In this document: positions 36,011 to 47,387 of the stretch, in pieces
Position numbering within the stretch: position 1 is the stretch's first letter
Layout: each line of letters starts with the position of its first letter
NCBI GenBank assembly: GCA_035771175.1
Contig: CM069590.1
Coordinates: 60,737,997 to 60,801,996, forward strand
DNA length: 64,000 nt
Direction: 5' to 3'
Source of the DNA: Paratinospora sagittata
Lineage: Eukaryota; Streptophyta; Magnoliopsida; Ranunculales; Menispermaceae
The notes under the pieces: model-generated
What the model was told of the DNA's origin: nothing
Database searches by the model: none
What the model saw: the letters and a program-made list of their open reading frames with translations, nothing else
Translations under genes and position numbers: made by a program

Positions 36011-36654
36011 ACTTTGGCTATTATATCTTAATATATTCAATATTACTACATGTATGCACTAAATGGGTGGAATTGATCCCCATGCACTTAAAAGGTGTTC
36101 ATGCTGTACCTCATCATTCTTCTTGCAAGGGATTTATATGTCGGCTTAAGTTTCACGTGGAGAAGCATGAGATGCATTATATAAGGTCAGAACAATATCC
36201 CCTTCTAAGAACTTGCTGCCGTATCTCCCTTTCTTTCTTATTTATTCTACCCCGGTGTCTAGGATTATGGCATGTCATAAGTCTTAAAGAGGAAAAACTT
36301 ACATTAGTACTTACAGATTGCCCACTAAGGGACATATTTCAATTCTAAGGGATAAGGACGATTGACACATAATTCGAATCCTTACCTATGGTGAGAGGTT
36401 AAATCGCTGAACCAATTGAGCTAACCCTAGTTGATAGAGGGATTTTATTATTAAAGAATGAAAAACACTTTGGAGATGTTGGGGCATTGCTAAGATCTAA
36501 TGCTGACACCTAATATCGGTTGGATGTTTGTGAAGATGTGTGTATTGTGCATCTCCACAAAGATCCAATGGTTAATTGTTGAGTGCTAGTGTTGGCGCAC
36601 AACCAGACATGAGTTTAGCCTATCTCTTAATGAATTACACTAGCATTTAATATT

Positions 36655-36862
36655 GTGTTTGGTCTATAATTCGAATATAATTTTTTATATTTAAAATTTT
36701 AAAAAAATGAAATACGCGTTTGGTTCATTAATGTTTAAAAACAGTATTTTAAAATTTACAAAGAAAATAAGCTGTTTTCAAAGAATGACAAAATATTATT
36801 TTTTAAATTTTTACGTCGTTTTGAGTTGTATTCTATATTTTGGATTACAAACCAAACGCAAC
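36655..36862. mobile_element. MITE-like element with GTTTGGT ends
   Basis: The left end gtgtttggtctataat and the right end attacaaaccaaacgcaac form imperfect inverted repeats around about 200 bases of noncoding AT-rich DNA, typical of plant hAT-type MITEs ending in GTTGCGTTTGGT. The target duplication is not clear. Confidence 0.4.
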
Positions 36863-39800
36863 CTAATTATCTTGTACTTTATTGCCTGAATTATTAGAAA
36901 AGAGATGATAAAGGAGCATTTGAGGAAGAAAAAATTAAACACATTTATGAGACCCACTTTGAAAACTCAATGTTTATTTTAGAACTGTCGATATATATCT
37001 TACTTATAATTGGCAATTAAGAAACTTGTATATATATGATCTAATAGTCATAAAACACATGTTTAGATTTAAAGTGTATTTCTTAAGGACGTTTTAATTT
37101 GTAGCGTCATTTCAAAATTGGTACAATCAGATATTTCTGTGACTGTCGAAACTTTCTTGCATTAAAAGATCTTAATGTTGTAAATATGTTGAATATCCAA
37201 ATAGTAATTACACGTACTATACAAATATTTTAGGTAATATGATATTCAAGTGGGGTATGTATCTAAATAATATATATATTAAAGTAATATATATATTTAA
37301 ATTATATAAATACGTGTGTATATGTATCCCGCATAAATTATGTAGGAGCATAGTTTCTCATCATGTGAATTGGTAATCTTTTGATATAAATCTCTCCTTA
37401 TAAATATAAAAGAAATCATAAAAAAAAGTTGTACAAAATGGTATAGAAAAAATAAAAAGAAAAAGAGGAATGAAAAAAAAATAAAGAAATGAGTTATAAA
37501 AATATTGAAAAAATAATAAAAATAAATAAATAATGAAATTTAATATTTTTTTATTGTGTATTTTTTATTATTCTGATTCAGTTTACAACACTTAAAAGTT
37601 TAGTTTTGGTGATTCTTAAGGATACATAGAAGAATATATAATAGATTAATCAATTTCTTTTTATTAATCTAATAACTTACTTTCTATTTAGTTTTTATGT
37701 AATCTTCTATATTTACATGTAAGTGGGGTAACAAAAAGCTGTACAGGTGAAAAAAACTAAAAAAATAAATAAATAATTTAATAAAATAGCACTGGTCCCC
37801 TTGACTTTGTAATAGCAGAAGATCGAGACGGCTGGGAGTGTGATCAAATGTAAAACACTGGGAAGGATCATAAGACCATCATGCATGCATTTATATATAC
37901 ATATATGTATATATCAATGTATATGTAATTGAAAAATAAATGAATAAGGGTGCATGGAGTGAGTGGTGGGACGTTAAATTGTTAGTTTCCTTCCTCTCGC
38001 TTAATGCATGCAGCAGATGATGGGCCATCTCTCGGACATATCAAACACTTTCAGTCACCATCTCTGTCACTCCCAATTGTAGCAAATAAAGGATATTTAT
38101 ATCGACTCATTCATTAAGTTCATATATATATATATATATAACAATTAATAATTGTCCACGGCTAAATTGTGGCCGTTAGCTTATCAATTTGAATGAAAAA
38201 TGATAATGTGACATTATTAGAAACATTTTTATTAATATATTGTTAGATTATATTAATCAATCAAGTGATTTAAGACAATTAAAAATATATATATATGTGG
38301 TGCACTTATCAATGTCAATGTCAACCAAAGGGAAGGTATAAATAGAGTAAGTACACCTTTAGAAACACCACTCATCATACAAGTACGTGTCTCAAAAGGT
38401 AATTCAAAAGATAAATGAACACTTGATCTGACCATTTAAAAACCAAAATTCTTCCTTAATTATCTGAGATTGTAAAAAGTGTTGTGAGGAAAATAAAAGT
38501 TTTGTGAGGTAATAGGTCATATCATATATGTTTGTTGTAGGTTATTTGATGAGCTCTTGTCTTAGACCTCTTTATGTGCATGTAATTGTCTAGGTCCTCA
38601 CATACCTATAACCCGAATGCTTATTAATTTTTATGAGTCTTTGGGGTTATAATTATCTTGGGTTATCTAACTTATATAATTATTTAATAATTATTTTATT
38701 TCTATCATATTCCAAATAAAGTAAAAAGGATGAAAGAATCAAAGAAATTTGATTTTCTAATATGAATCTAAAATAAGAGGATATTAACATAGCGTAATGC
38801 GTTAAAAATAGAAGAGAATCTTCATTGACGTGAGAAGGGAGCTTTTAGACTGTGAAATACATTAGAGCATCAAACGTCATATAGGATCAATAGATATTGA
38901 GTTAAAACAGACTTTTTTAATGGAACTATCAATATTCACTGTCAAACTGAGGTAATAAAAAAAAAGACACTGTTCAGAAGGTCTGTTGGACAAGGATTAT
39001 ATTACTAACTTAGCAAATCAATATTTTTATGAATTTGATTAGATTTAATAATTAAAAAAAGTTTAACGTCTCATCAAAATGTGTATTTCAAATTGAAGTA
39101 TTAAAAAATATTTTTTAACTTAATTGTCTATTAAATAATATTTTATGACATGTAAGAAATAAGTTTATTGACATTAATAACATGAAACTTTTTTTAAAAC
39201 ATAATCCACAAGAGCGCCAATGCTCTTAGGAACTCATTACAACTTGGTCCTAATAACCGTAATAACAACAAACGTGCATAGTAATGTTTTCGCTTTCTTC
39301 TTTAATTATATTTACTTTGCTTGTTTATTCGAATGATTCGTTACAAAATTAAAGGAAGAAAAATGTTATCCTCAATGATATCAGTATAGTCAATGAGGGA
39401 TCCATAATATTTAAGATAGGCTAATTAAATTATGAAGTTACAAACAAGATTTGCTGAAGACTAGGGGGTCTATTGGAATGTAACTAGCAAAATGATGTAA
39501 CATGTTGATTGCATTTAAGTTACTGAAACCTTATTAATAAGTTGAAATTATGAATGTTATCTTTATTTTAATTAAAGTAAAGTTTTAATTGTGTAGACAG
39601 CTTTATTTGAGGGTCTAGGATTGTACTGCATATAAGCCATCTTGTCAGTAATATTTTTAGCAATTTCTATTGATTTTGTTTCACTTTATGAAAATGAGCT
39701 ATACTTGTGAATTATTTTCATGAATCTAGAGAACCGTCAATGACGGGTCTTGATGTTAGGGTTAGGGACCTCAGGTTGTAGAATTAATTAAGGCAGCAAA

Positions 39801-40034
39801 TCAATATCATGTCTTTGTGGTTAAAGGAATATTATTATTAGCTCAATCTCAATACTCATTTAATTTCCATTTTTTTTTTGTCGGTCATGTCAACCTATGT
39901 TTCTTACTTTTATTTAACGAGTTGGTATGCAAATGGGCCTTTTGCTATCTATAACCAAATTAAAACTCATTTTTTATTAATTTAGAATGTAATTTTTTAA
40001 TAATATACAAGAGAGTAATGTTATAGAAACGTTC

Positions 40035-40128
40035 GATGTCAACGTCATTACTTAAAGCTGTGCATATTACATAATATTTTTAATATTCAAAAGAGATTAA
40101 GTGTCAACGTTAAAAAAATAATGCTAAC
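40035..40128. mobile_element. short MITE-like inverted-repeat element (copy B)
   Basis: The left arm gatgtcaacgtcatta and right arm taaaaaaataatgctaac are inverted relative to each other and resemble the arms of the element at 1711-1826. The inner part also shares 'taagtgtcaa(c/t)(a/g)ttaaaaaaataatg'-type sequence with it. Confidence 0.35.
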
Positions 40129-40328
40129 AAATATTATTTTATATAAGATGTGACCTCCATCATATTATTGTTATTATTATTAAAAAATTTTAAAATTATA
40201 AAATAAGTAGAATTAGTGTATAAAAATAAGAACAGTATAGTATACCAAAATTATATATATGCTTTCCTTGATTGAATTATGTGGAGCTGATGACAAAACG
40301 CTCACGTGCAAATTATACACATAACTAC

Positions 40329-40627
40329 TGTTAGATTATTAGGTTTGTTGAAAGTAGTGGTTCCATCCACTACTTAAACATAGGTTTGTTCATGTAAGCA
40401 GTTTTAACTGCATGGTCAAATAAGCCCTAGAGTTTAGGGATAAGTTGAAGTTGGTTTCTTTCAGACTTAGTCATATACCACGTTTAGGTTAGTGTTTAAC
40501 GTGGGTTGCATGTTTATCCTTCAGTTATGTAAGGCTTATATAAAGCCAGTTCTTTCTTTGATTAATGTAAGAGTGAATTTCCTCCCAGTTTACAAAGATC
40601 TCATTCGATAAACACTCTGTTTTAACA
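40329..40627 (+). repeat. 5' LTR of the copia element
   Basis: 299 bp, TG...CA ends. A TATA box lies in the palindromic-like ggcttatataaagcc (about 40533-40547). The U3 part carries several hairpin-forming inverted repeats, the clearest being aagtagtgg/ccactactt at 40352-40375. Confidence 0.96.
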
Positions 40628-40629
40628 TT

Positions 40630-40641
40630 TGGTATCAGAGC
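40630..40641 (+). other. primer binding site (initiator tRNA-Met)
   Basis: TGGTATCAGAGC two bases after the 5' LTR matches the complement of the plant initiator tRNA-Met 3' end, used to prime minus-strand DNA synthesis. Confidence 0.93.
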
Positions 40642-40707
40642 ACCACCCTGGGGCTCTTGATCGAAGCTTGAGAGATAGCAATCTTTTGAGTGAAGAGGTA
40701 CGAGAAT

Positions 40708-43700
40708 ATGGCAGGAGAAGGAAGTGGCTTTGTGCAAGCAGCCATTCCAAAACTGGATGGGCATTATGACCACTGGGCGATGCTTATGGAAAACTTCCTA
40801 CGTTCAAAGGAATATTGGGATCTTGTGGAGCATGGAATCCCTGCAGCAGCAGAAGGAGCGTCACCCTCAGAGGGGCAACGGAAAGTGCTCGAAGATCAAA
40901 AGTTGAAAGATCTAAAGGCCAAGAACTACTTGTTTCAAGCAATTGATCGGGCTGTGTTGGAAACAATCTTGAACAAGGATACGGCTAAGGAGATTTGGGA
41001 TTCGTTGAAGCAAAAGTATCAAGGGACTGCGCGAGTCAAGCGAGCCCAGTTGCAGGCACTTCGAAAGGAGTTTGAGATGCTTCACATGAAGACGGGAGAA
41101 ACTATGAATGAGTTTTTTGGTCGAACTCTGACCATAGCCAATAAGAGAAGGATTAATGGCGACAAATTGACGGATGTAGAAGTCATTGAGAAGATCTTGA
41201 GATCGATGACTCCTAAATATGACTATGTAGTTTGTTCAATTGAGGAATCCAAAGATCTAGACATTCTCTCAATTGATGAACTGCAAAGCAGTTTGCTAGT
41301 GCATGAGCAGCGGATGATTGGACATGTTGTGGAGGAGCAAGCACTAAAGGTAACTTATGAAGAGAATTCTGGAGGAAGAGGACGTGGTCGAGGAAGCTTT
41401 CGTGGAAGAGGTAGAGGAAGAGGTCGACAAAACTTCGACAAGTCAACGATTGAGTGCTTTAATTGTCATGAATTAGGGCACTTTCAGTATGAGTGTCCTA
41501 AGAAAGACAAGGAAGCAAAGGTCAACTATGCAGAAGCTGGTGAGGAGATGTTGCTAATGGCGTACATGGATACTCAGGAGATCAAAGAAGACATTTGGTT
41601 CCTGGACTCGGGTTGCAGCAATCATATGTGTGGTAAGAGGGAGTTCTTTTCTGATTTTGATGGAAGCTTTAAAGACACTGTGAAACTAGGGAACAACACT
41701 AGTATGGCTGTTTTGGGAAAAGGAAATATTCGACTACAAGTGAGTGGATTGACTCAAGTGATCACGGGAGTGTTCTATGTGCCTGCTTTAAAGAACAATC
41801 TTCTAAGTATTGGTCAGCTTCAGGAGAGAGGTCTTGCTGTTCTCATTCAACACGGGAAATGCAAGATCTATCATCCTAAGAGGGGACTGATTATGGAAAC
41901 TGTTATGGCTGCAAACCGCATGTTCATTCTTATTACTCAGTATCAACCCAATGTCCAGGCATGTTTCAATGCTCTCACAGATGATCCAGTTCAGTTGTGG
42001 CATTGCCGATATGGGCACTTGAGTCTTGGTGGCTTAAAGATTCTACAACAGAAGCAGATGGTGAGTGGACTACCTCAAATAAAGGACTTCTCAAGAGTGT
42101 GCGGGACTTGCTTGATAGGCAAGCAATCAAGAGATCCCTTTCCAAAAAGGAGTACTTGGAGGGCTTGTCAACTTCTACAACTCATTCATGCAGATGTATG
42201 TGGACCGATAAAGCCTATATCCAATAGTAAGAAGAGGTATCTACTTACCTTCATTGATGATTTTAGTCGTAAGACTTGGATCTATTTTTTAACTGAAAAG
42301 TCAGAAGTTTTTCAAGCCTTTAAGTCTTTCAAAAATCTTGTGGAGAATGAAACCGATGCAAGTATTAAAAGCTTGCGAACGGATCGTGGAGGGGAGTTTA
42401 CATCTCATGAGTTTGTTGAGTTTTGTGTTGAGAATGGGATCCAACGACAACTGACAGCAGCTTACACCCCGCAGCAAAACGGAGTAGCTGAGCGTTAGAA
42501 TCGGACCATCATGAACATGGTTCGAAGCTTATTAACCGAGAAGAAGATGCCAAAGACTCTTTGACCTGAAGCAGCAAACTGGGCAGTTCATGTACTCAAC
42601 AGGAGTCCCACACTTGCAGTCAAAAACAAAACACCCGAGGAGGCATGGAGTGGTACGATACCGTCAGTGAGTTATTTCAAGGTTTTTGGGTGCATTTCAT
42701 ATGTACATATTCCAGACAACAAGAGGACCAAGCTCGATGATAAAAGTATGAAGTGTGTGCTACTTGGAGTTAGTGAAGGATCGAAGGCCTATCGACTACT
42801 TGATCCAGTTTCCCAGAGGGTCATAATCAGTCGTGATGTTAGATTTGACGAGAATAGCAGCTGGGAATGGGATGAGCATCATCATGAAGCTGTCATAGCA
42901 GATCTGGAATGGGATGATGATGAAGATAAAGAAAATGAAGCTGATGAAGCTGATAATCAGGGAGAAGATGAAGATGGATCCGATGGAAATGAAAATGACA
43001 CAAGCAACAATAGTGGATCAGATGAAGTCTCAGAAGCAAGCTCATCCAGTCCAGAAGAAAGAAGACTTAGGGCTCCGCCAGTATGGATGAAAGATTACGT
43101 AATGGGAGAGGGATTATCTGAAGAAGAAGACATGGTGCACTTGGCTCTTTTAGCAAACAGTGATCCAACTCAGTACAATGAAGCTGTGAAAAGTGATAAA
43201 TGGAGGAAAGCTATGGATGTTGAAATAGCTGCTATTGAGAGGAACAACACTTGGGAATTGACAGACTTACCTCAAGGAGGGAAAGTGATCGGAGTCAAAT
43301 GGGTTTACAAGACTAAACTGAATGAGAATGGAGAGATAGACAAGTACAAAGCTCGGCTTGTGGCTAAAGGGTATGCTCAAGAACATGGGGTTGATTATGC
43401 TGAAGTATTTGCTCCTGTGGCCAGGTTAGATACCATTCGGGTTGTGATTGCACTCGCTGCGCAAAGGGAGTGGACAATTCATCAATTGGACGTGAAAAGT
43501 GCCTTCTTACATGGAGATATTAATGAAGAAGTGTTTGTAGAGCAGCCACCTGGGTATGTGCAGAGAGGAAAGGAGCATAAAGTCTACAAATTAAGGAAAG
43601 CTTTATACGGACTTAAACAAGCCCCTCGTGCTTGGTATAGTCGTATAGAAGCTTACTTCTTGAAGGAAGAGTTTGTGAAGTGCCCCTATGAACACACTTT

Positions 43701-44702
43701 GTTCATCAAAACTGAAAATGGAGGTAAAATTCTCATTGTTTGCCTTTACGTTGATGATCTCATTTATACTGGCAATGATGAATGCATGTTCACTAAGTTT
43801 AAGCAGTCGATGATGAATGAGTTCGAAATGACCGATCTTGGTAAGATGAGGTATTTCCTTAGAATTGAAGTATTGCAGCAGGTAAATGGAATATTCATCG
43901 GCCAAAAGAAATATGCTCAGGAAGTATTGGAAAGATTTAATATGAAAGGTTGCAATCCAGTGCAAAATCCTATTGTTCCAGGTACCAAGCTAACTAAGGA
44001 TGTGACTGGTGAGAGGGTCGACAATACTTTCTACAAACAGATTGTGGGGAGCCTTATGTATCTCACAGCCACTCGGCCTGACACTATGTTCGTGGTAAGT
44101 CTAATTAGCAGGTTTATGGAGTGTCCAACAGAAATGCACTTGGCAGCAGCAAAAAGGGTTCTAAGGTATTTAAAAGGCACGATCAACCTTGGAATTCTTT
44201 ACAAAAGGGAGGACATGCTGAGCTCAGAGGCTATTCAGATAGTGATTATGCAGGTGATTTAGATGATAGGAAGAGCACATCGGGGTATTTGTTCATGCTA
44301 AGTTTAGGAGCTGTGAGTTGGTCGTCTAAGAAGCAACCCGTGGTTACGTTATCAACAACTGAAGCTGAATTCATAGCAGCAGCTTCATGTGCCTGTCAGG
44401 CAACCTGGTTGAGAAGGATAATGAAGGAATTAGGTCAAGCTCAGCAAGATTCTACAACAATTTTTTGTGACAATAGCTCTGCAATAAAGCTCTCCAGGAA
44501 TCCTGTAATGCATGGTCGAAGCAAACATATAGATGTACGTTTCCACTTTCTCCGTGAGCTGACTAAGGATAAAATTGTGAATCTGGTTCATTGCAACACT
44601 CAAGAACAAATAGCAGACATACTAACCAAGCCTTTGAAGACTGATGCCTTTCTGAAGATGCGTGAGCTTATGGGAGTGTGTCTAGAACCAGGTGTAAACT
44701 GA
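40708..44702 (+). pseudogene. copia gag-pol polyprotein, interrupted
   Basis: The frame starts at ATG 40708. Gag (the UBN2/DUF4219 type) is followed by a Gly/Arg-rich stretch and the zinc knuckle CX2CX4HX4C from about residue 250. The aspartic protease has DSG near residue 300. GAG-pre-integrase and integrase core follow, then reverse transcriptase with YVDD near 43747 and RNase H. Three lesions are visible: an in-frame TAG at 42496-42498 and TGA at 42562-42564 (integrase), and a one-base shift in the A run at about 44202-44206, after which the RNase H part continues in another frame to 44702. The element is therefore probably unable to make a full polyprotein by itself. Because the LTRs are nearly identical, the lesions may have been copied from a defective parent mobilised in trans. 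Confidence 0.93.
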
Positions 44703-44720
44703 ATGCTTAGCAATCAGTTT

Positions 44721-44729
44721 AAGGGAGGA
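44721..44729 (+). other. polypurine tract
   Basis: aagggagga immediately before the 3' LTR, the site that primes plus-strand synthesis. Confidence 0.9.
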
Positions 44730-45028
44730 TGTTAGATTATTAGGTTTGTTGAAAGTAGTGGTTCCATCCACTACTTAAACATAGGTTTGTTCATGTAAGC
44801 AGTTTTAACTGCATGGTCAAATAAGCCCTAGAGTTTAGGGATTAGTTGAAGTTGGTTTCTTTCAGACTTAGTCATATACCACGTTTAGGTTAGTGTTTAA
44901 CGTGGGTTGCATGTTTATCCTTCAGTTATGTAAGGCTTATATAAAGCCGGTTCTTTCTTTGATTAATGTAAGAGTAAATTTCCTCCCAGTTTACAAAGAT
45001 CTCATTCGATAAACACTCTGTTTTAACA
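44730..45028 (+). repeat. 3' LTR of the copia element
   Basis: 299 bp. It differs from the 5' LTR at three positions by eye: ggataag/ggattag, gccagtt/gccggtt and gagtgaa/gagtaaa. Confidence 0.96.
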
Positions 45029-45033
45029 ACTAC

Positions 45034-47387
45034 GTACCCATCATCTTTGGCATCACATCATTTTCATCATCTTAATAAACAAGAGCTTTTATTTAACGAA
45101 AGCCCTCCAAATGGCCCTAAAGTATAAAATGGTGGAGTGACGGTGGCCGGGCGAAGAAGATGAATTGCTTTCTCTACTTGATGTGTGTCCTGCCTGGATT
45201 GTGTGGTCAAAGCAAATCATGGAATTTGTAGTACGTTGGTCCTACATTCTCAATGGCCCCACCCCGGCTCCTCCTTACTTTCGCCGTCTTAAGACCAACA
45301 TCGTTTCCGCCCTTTAAACAAAAAACAATATAATCTAATAAGACTATAGGAAATTAATTTTATATAACATTTTTTGGATCATCTTATGGTTGTTTTTCCT
45401 ATTAAAAAAAGATAGTCTCTCCCTCCAATTTTTTTTCCAAGAAACAGTGCCCCTTAATGAAGAAAAGTGGTCCACTGTCATGATTCGAATCTTTACATTT
45501 AATTTCCGTAGATTTGCTTATAGAATAAGCTTTTAAGGTGCTAAGTTCTAAGCTCTTTAAAAACGTACTAAAGCTTATTCATTCAATGATCTTCAAAAAT
45601 AACACAGAAATGTAAAAATTTGCAACTTGCAAGTACATATATAAGACAATGTGAGATTCAATTTTTTGTAGAAGAGGGAGTACTGCTTGTATTGTAGCCA
45701 TAACAACCCATTGATGCGACAATGATCCTTCACAATGCTGATACATTTGTTGATCTTAATTTAGTCTATTTCATAAATGGGTCGACCCAATTGTCCCACA
45801 TTTTATCAATAATAGCGAGCCAGTCAGTGCATTTAACCCCCTGTTTAAGGAATTCATTGTTGCTTCTATTTTGGTCTATATTTTTGTGAGGGGCCCCAGT
45901 CCCTGGGTTTAACAACGTTGCCGTGACCCGACATGTTCACCGGAATCTGCCGGCCATTCCTAAGAAAAAACAAATGAAGAAAAATAAAACTATATTTTAT
46001 GGTTTTTCAAGTTGGGGGAATAGCAAAATAATTTTCATACATGTTTGGCCAAGTTGGACCTTTAATTTTTAGGTATAGCTTTTTTCTTTTTAATATATGA
46101 AATCAGTTGGTATCGAAAGCTTAATCTCTTAATCTCTCTAAAGCATGACCAACCACCGCAAATTCAAGTGACTTTCAATATTTGTTTTGTTTATTTTAGT
46201 CCTCAACGCTACCATAACACTTTTAACATGCAAAATTTGCATTGAGGCTTACAAGTGACCGAAAATTTTGTTTATAGCATTGAATGGATTGATACTTGAA
46301 TGTGTGAGTGTTTGAGCTGTGTCCATCAAAATCAGTATGGATGGAAGAATGGCCCTGCAATTGCTTCTTCCATTTAATTCTACCCAAAGACAAGACCAAG
46401 TTATTGTATCATCTCATTGTTGTGATTTTTGGGTGAGTAGCTTATCCAAAAATGAACCTTCTTAAATTGGATCATCACAAATGGGTCACCACCATCAATT
46501 CAATTCAAACCAGATACTGAAAGCACAGCTTGAAACATAGATTGCATTTGTTATATATATATATATCTATTATTCTAGTACTACAACTCACTAATTTGAA
46601 TAAATAGGAAATGCAACTTTAATTTCTCCCCCTCCAAAAAAACACACACTTGTTACCACAATTGAAATTCAAATGGGACTGTATGATATTGACGTTCAAT
46701 CAAATCGTCTAAAGTCTTATAACTTGATTCTCCCTCCGGACCTCCCCGGTCAAGAAAAGAAGAAAGACAGAAAAGTGGAAAGCGACCCCTTACACTGCAG
46801 TGGCTATAGGCCCAGAAAAAAAAAAAAAAAAAAGCAAGACAGAGTAAAAACTGCCAAAAAATTTTAAAAACAAAAGTAAAAAAAAAATCTTAAACCTTTG
46901 ACCTGGCAAGGTAACTTAAAAAAACTCACAACATACATACAATGATTAACCCCAATGGATGTCACACATTCCACATGTCACACTTTTGGGCCCACCACCT
47001 CCTCTACTTCCACGTCTCACATCTGACAGTTACCAATTACCTATCAAACTGATTTAGTGAACACTGGGACCATCCGATTCTGGATAAATACGTCCCGTCA
47101 TGTTTGCCAAGTGGCACAACTGACCCACCTACTTCCAACTTTCTTTTAAAAAAATATATAGAAAACCAAATGTTTCCAGGCACCATCATCATCAAGCCCC
47201 AGACAGGCTTCTGAAGAGTGAGAGAGGCCAACACTCTCAGGGCCGTTGCTGCTCTTCTCAAACGCTCCTCTTCCCGTACTTCCCAAAACGTCTTGAAAAA
47301 ACCACAAAAAAAGCTCTAAACAACACGAATCAAACACTAGGTTTTTATTTTTATAAATTTTTTTTTTTGTTCTCTCATTCATCATCC
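45034..47387. other. intergenic region upstream of the LRR receptor kinase
   Basis: AT-rich with homopolymers. The proximal part (47145-47160, aaaaaaatatatagaaa) includes a TATA-like sequence suitable for the kinase gene. No conserved open frame, RNA gene or clear mobile element was recognised. Confidence 0.6.

Larger units (their letters stand above)
31011..40328. other. gene-poor AT-rich intergenic region
   Basis: About 9.3 kb between the UFD1 promoter and a copia element. I see no conserved protein-coding gene. It holds MITE-like elements (31649-32027, 33150-33920, 36655-36862, 40035-40128), an 84-bp tandem duplication (32831-32998), long AT microsatellites, a tRNA-like/SINE-head fragment on the - strand (about 36375-36425), and one 48-codon micro-ORF (35864-36010). 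The rest is unassigned. Confidence 0.6.
40329..45028 (+). mobile_element. complete Ty1-copia LTR retrotransposon
   Basis: A 4.7-kb element with two 299-bp LTRs (40329-40627, 44730-45028) beginning TGTTA and ending TAACA, flanked by the 5-bp direct repeat ACTAC (40324-40328 and 45029-45033). The primer binding site TGGTATCAGAGC (40630-40641) is complementary to the 3' end of initiator tRNA-Met. A polypurine tract aagggagga precedes the 3' LTR. The internal order gag-protease-integrase-reverse transcriptase-RNase H is that of Ty1-copia. The LTRs differ at three sites by eye, so the insertion is fairly young, yet the reading frame is broken. The small size and short LTRs fit plant TNT1-like or Ale-like lineages; I do not assign one. 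Confidence 0.97.

Noticed and set aside
36007..36348. 113-codon open frame in the intergenic desert
   Set aside because: No recognisable domain, no promoter signal at its own start, and composition typical of chance ORFs.
31000..40300. Conserved microRNA precursor
   Set aside because: I scanned the desert by eye for well-known plant miRNA sequences (miR156, 166, 169, 171, 172, 319, 390 types) and found none; unknown precursors cannot be excluded without folding.
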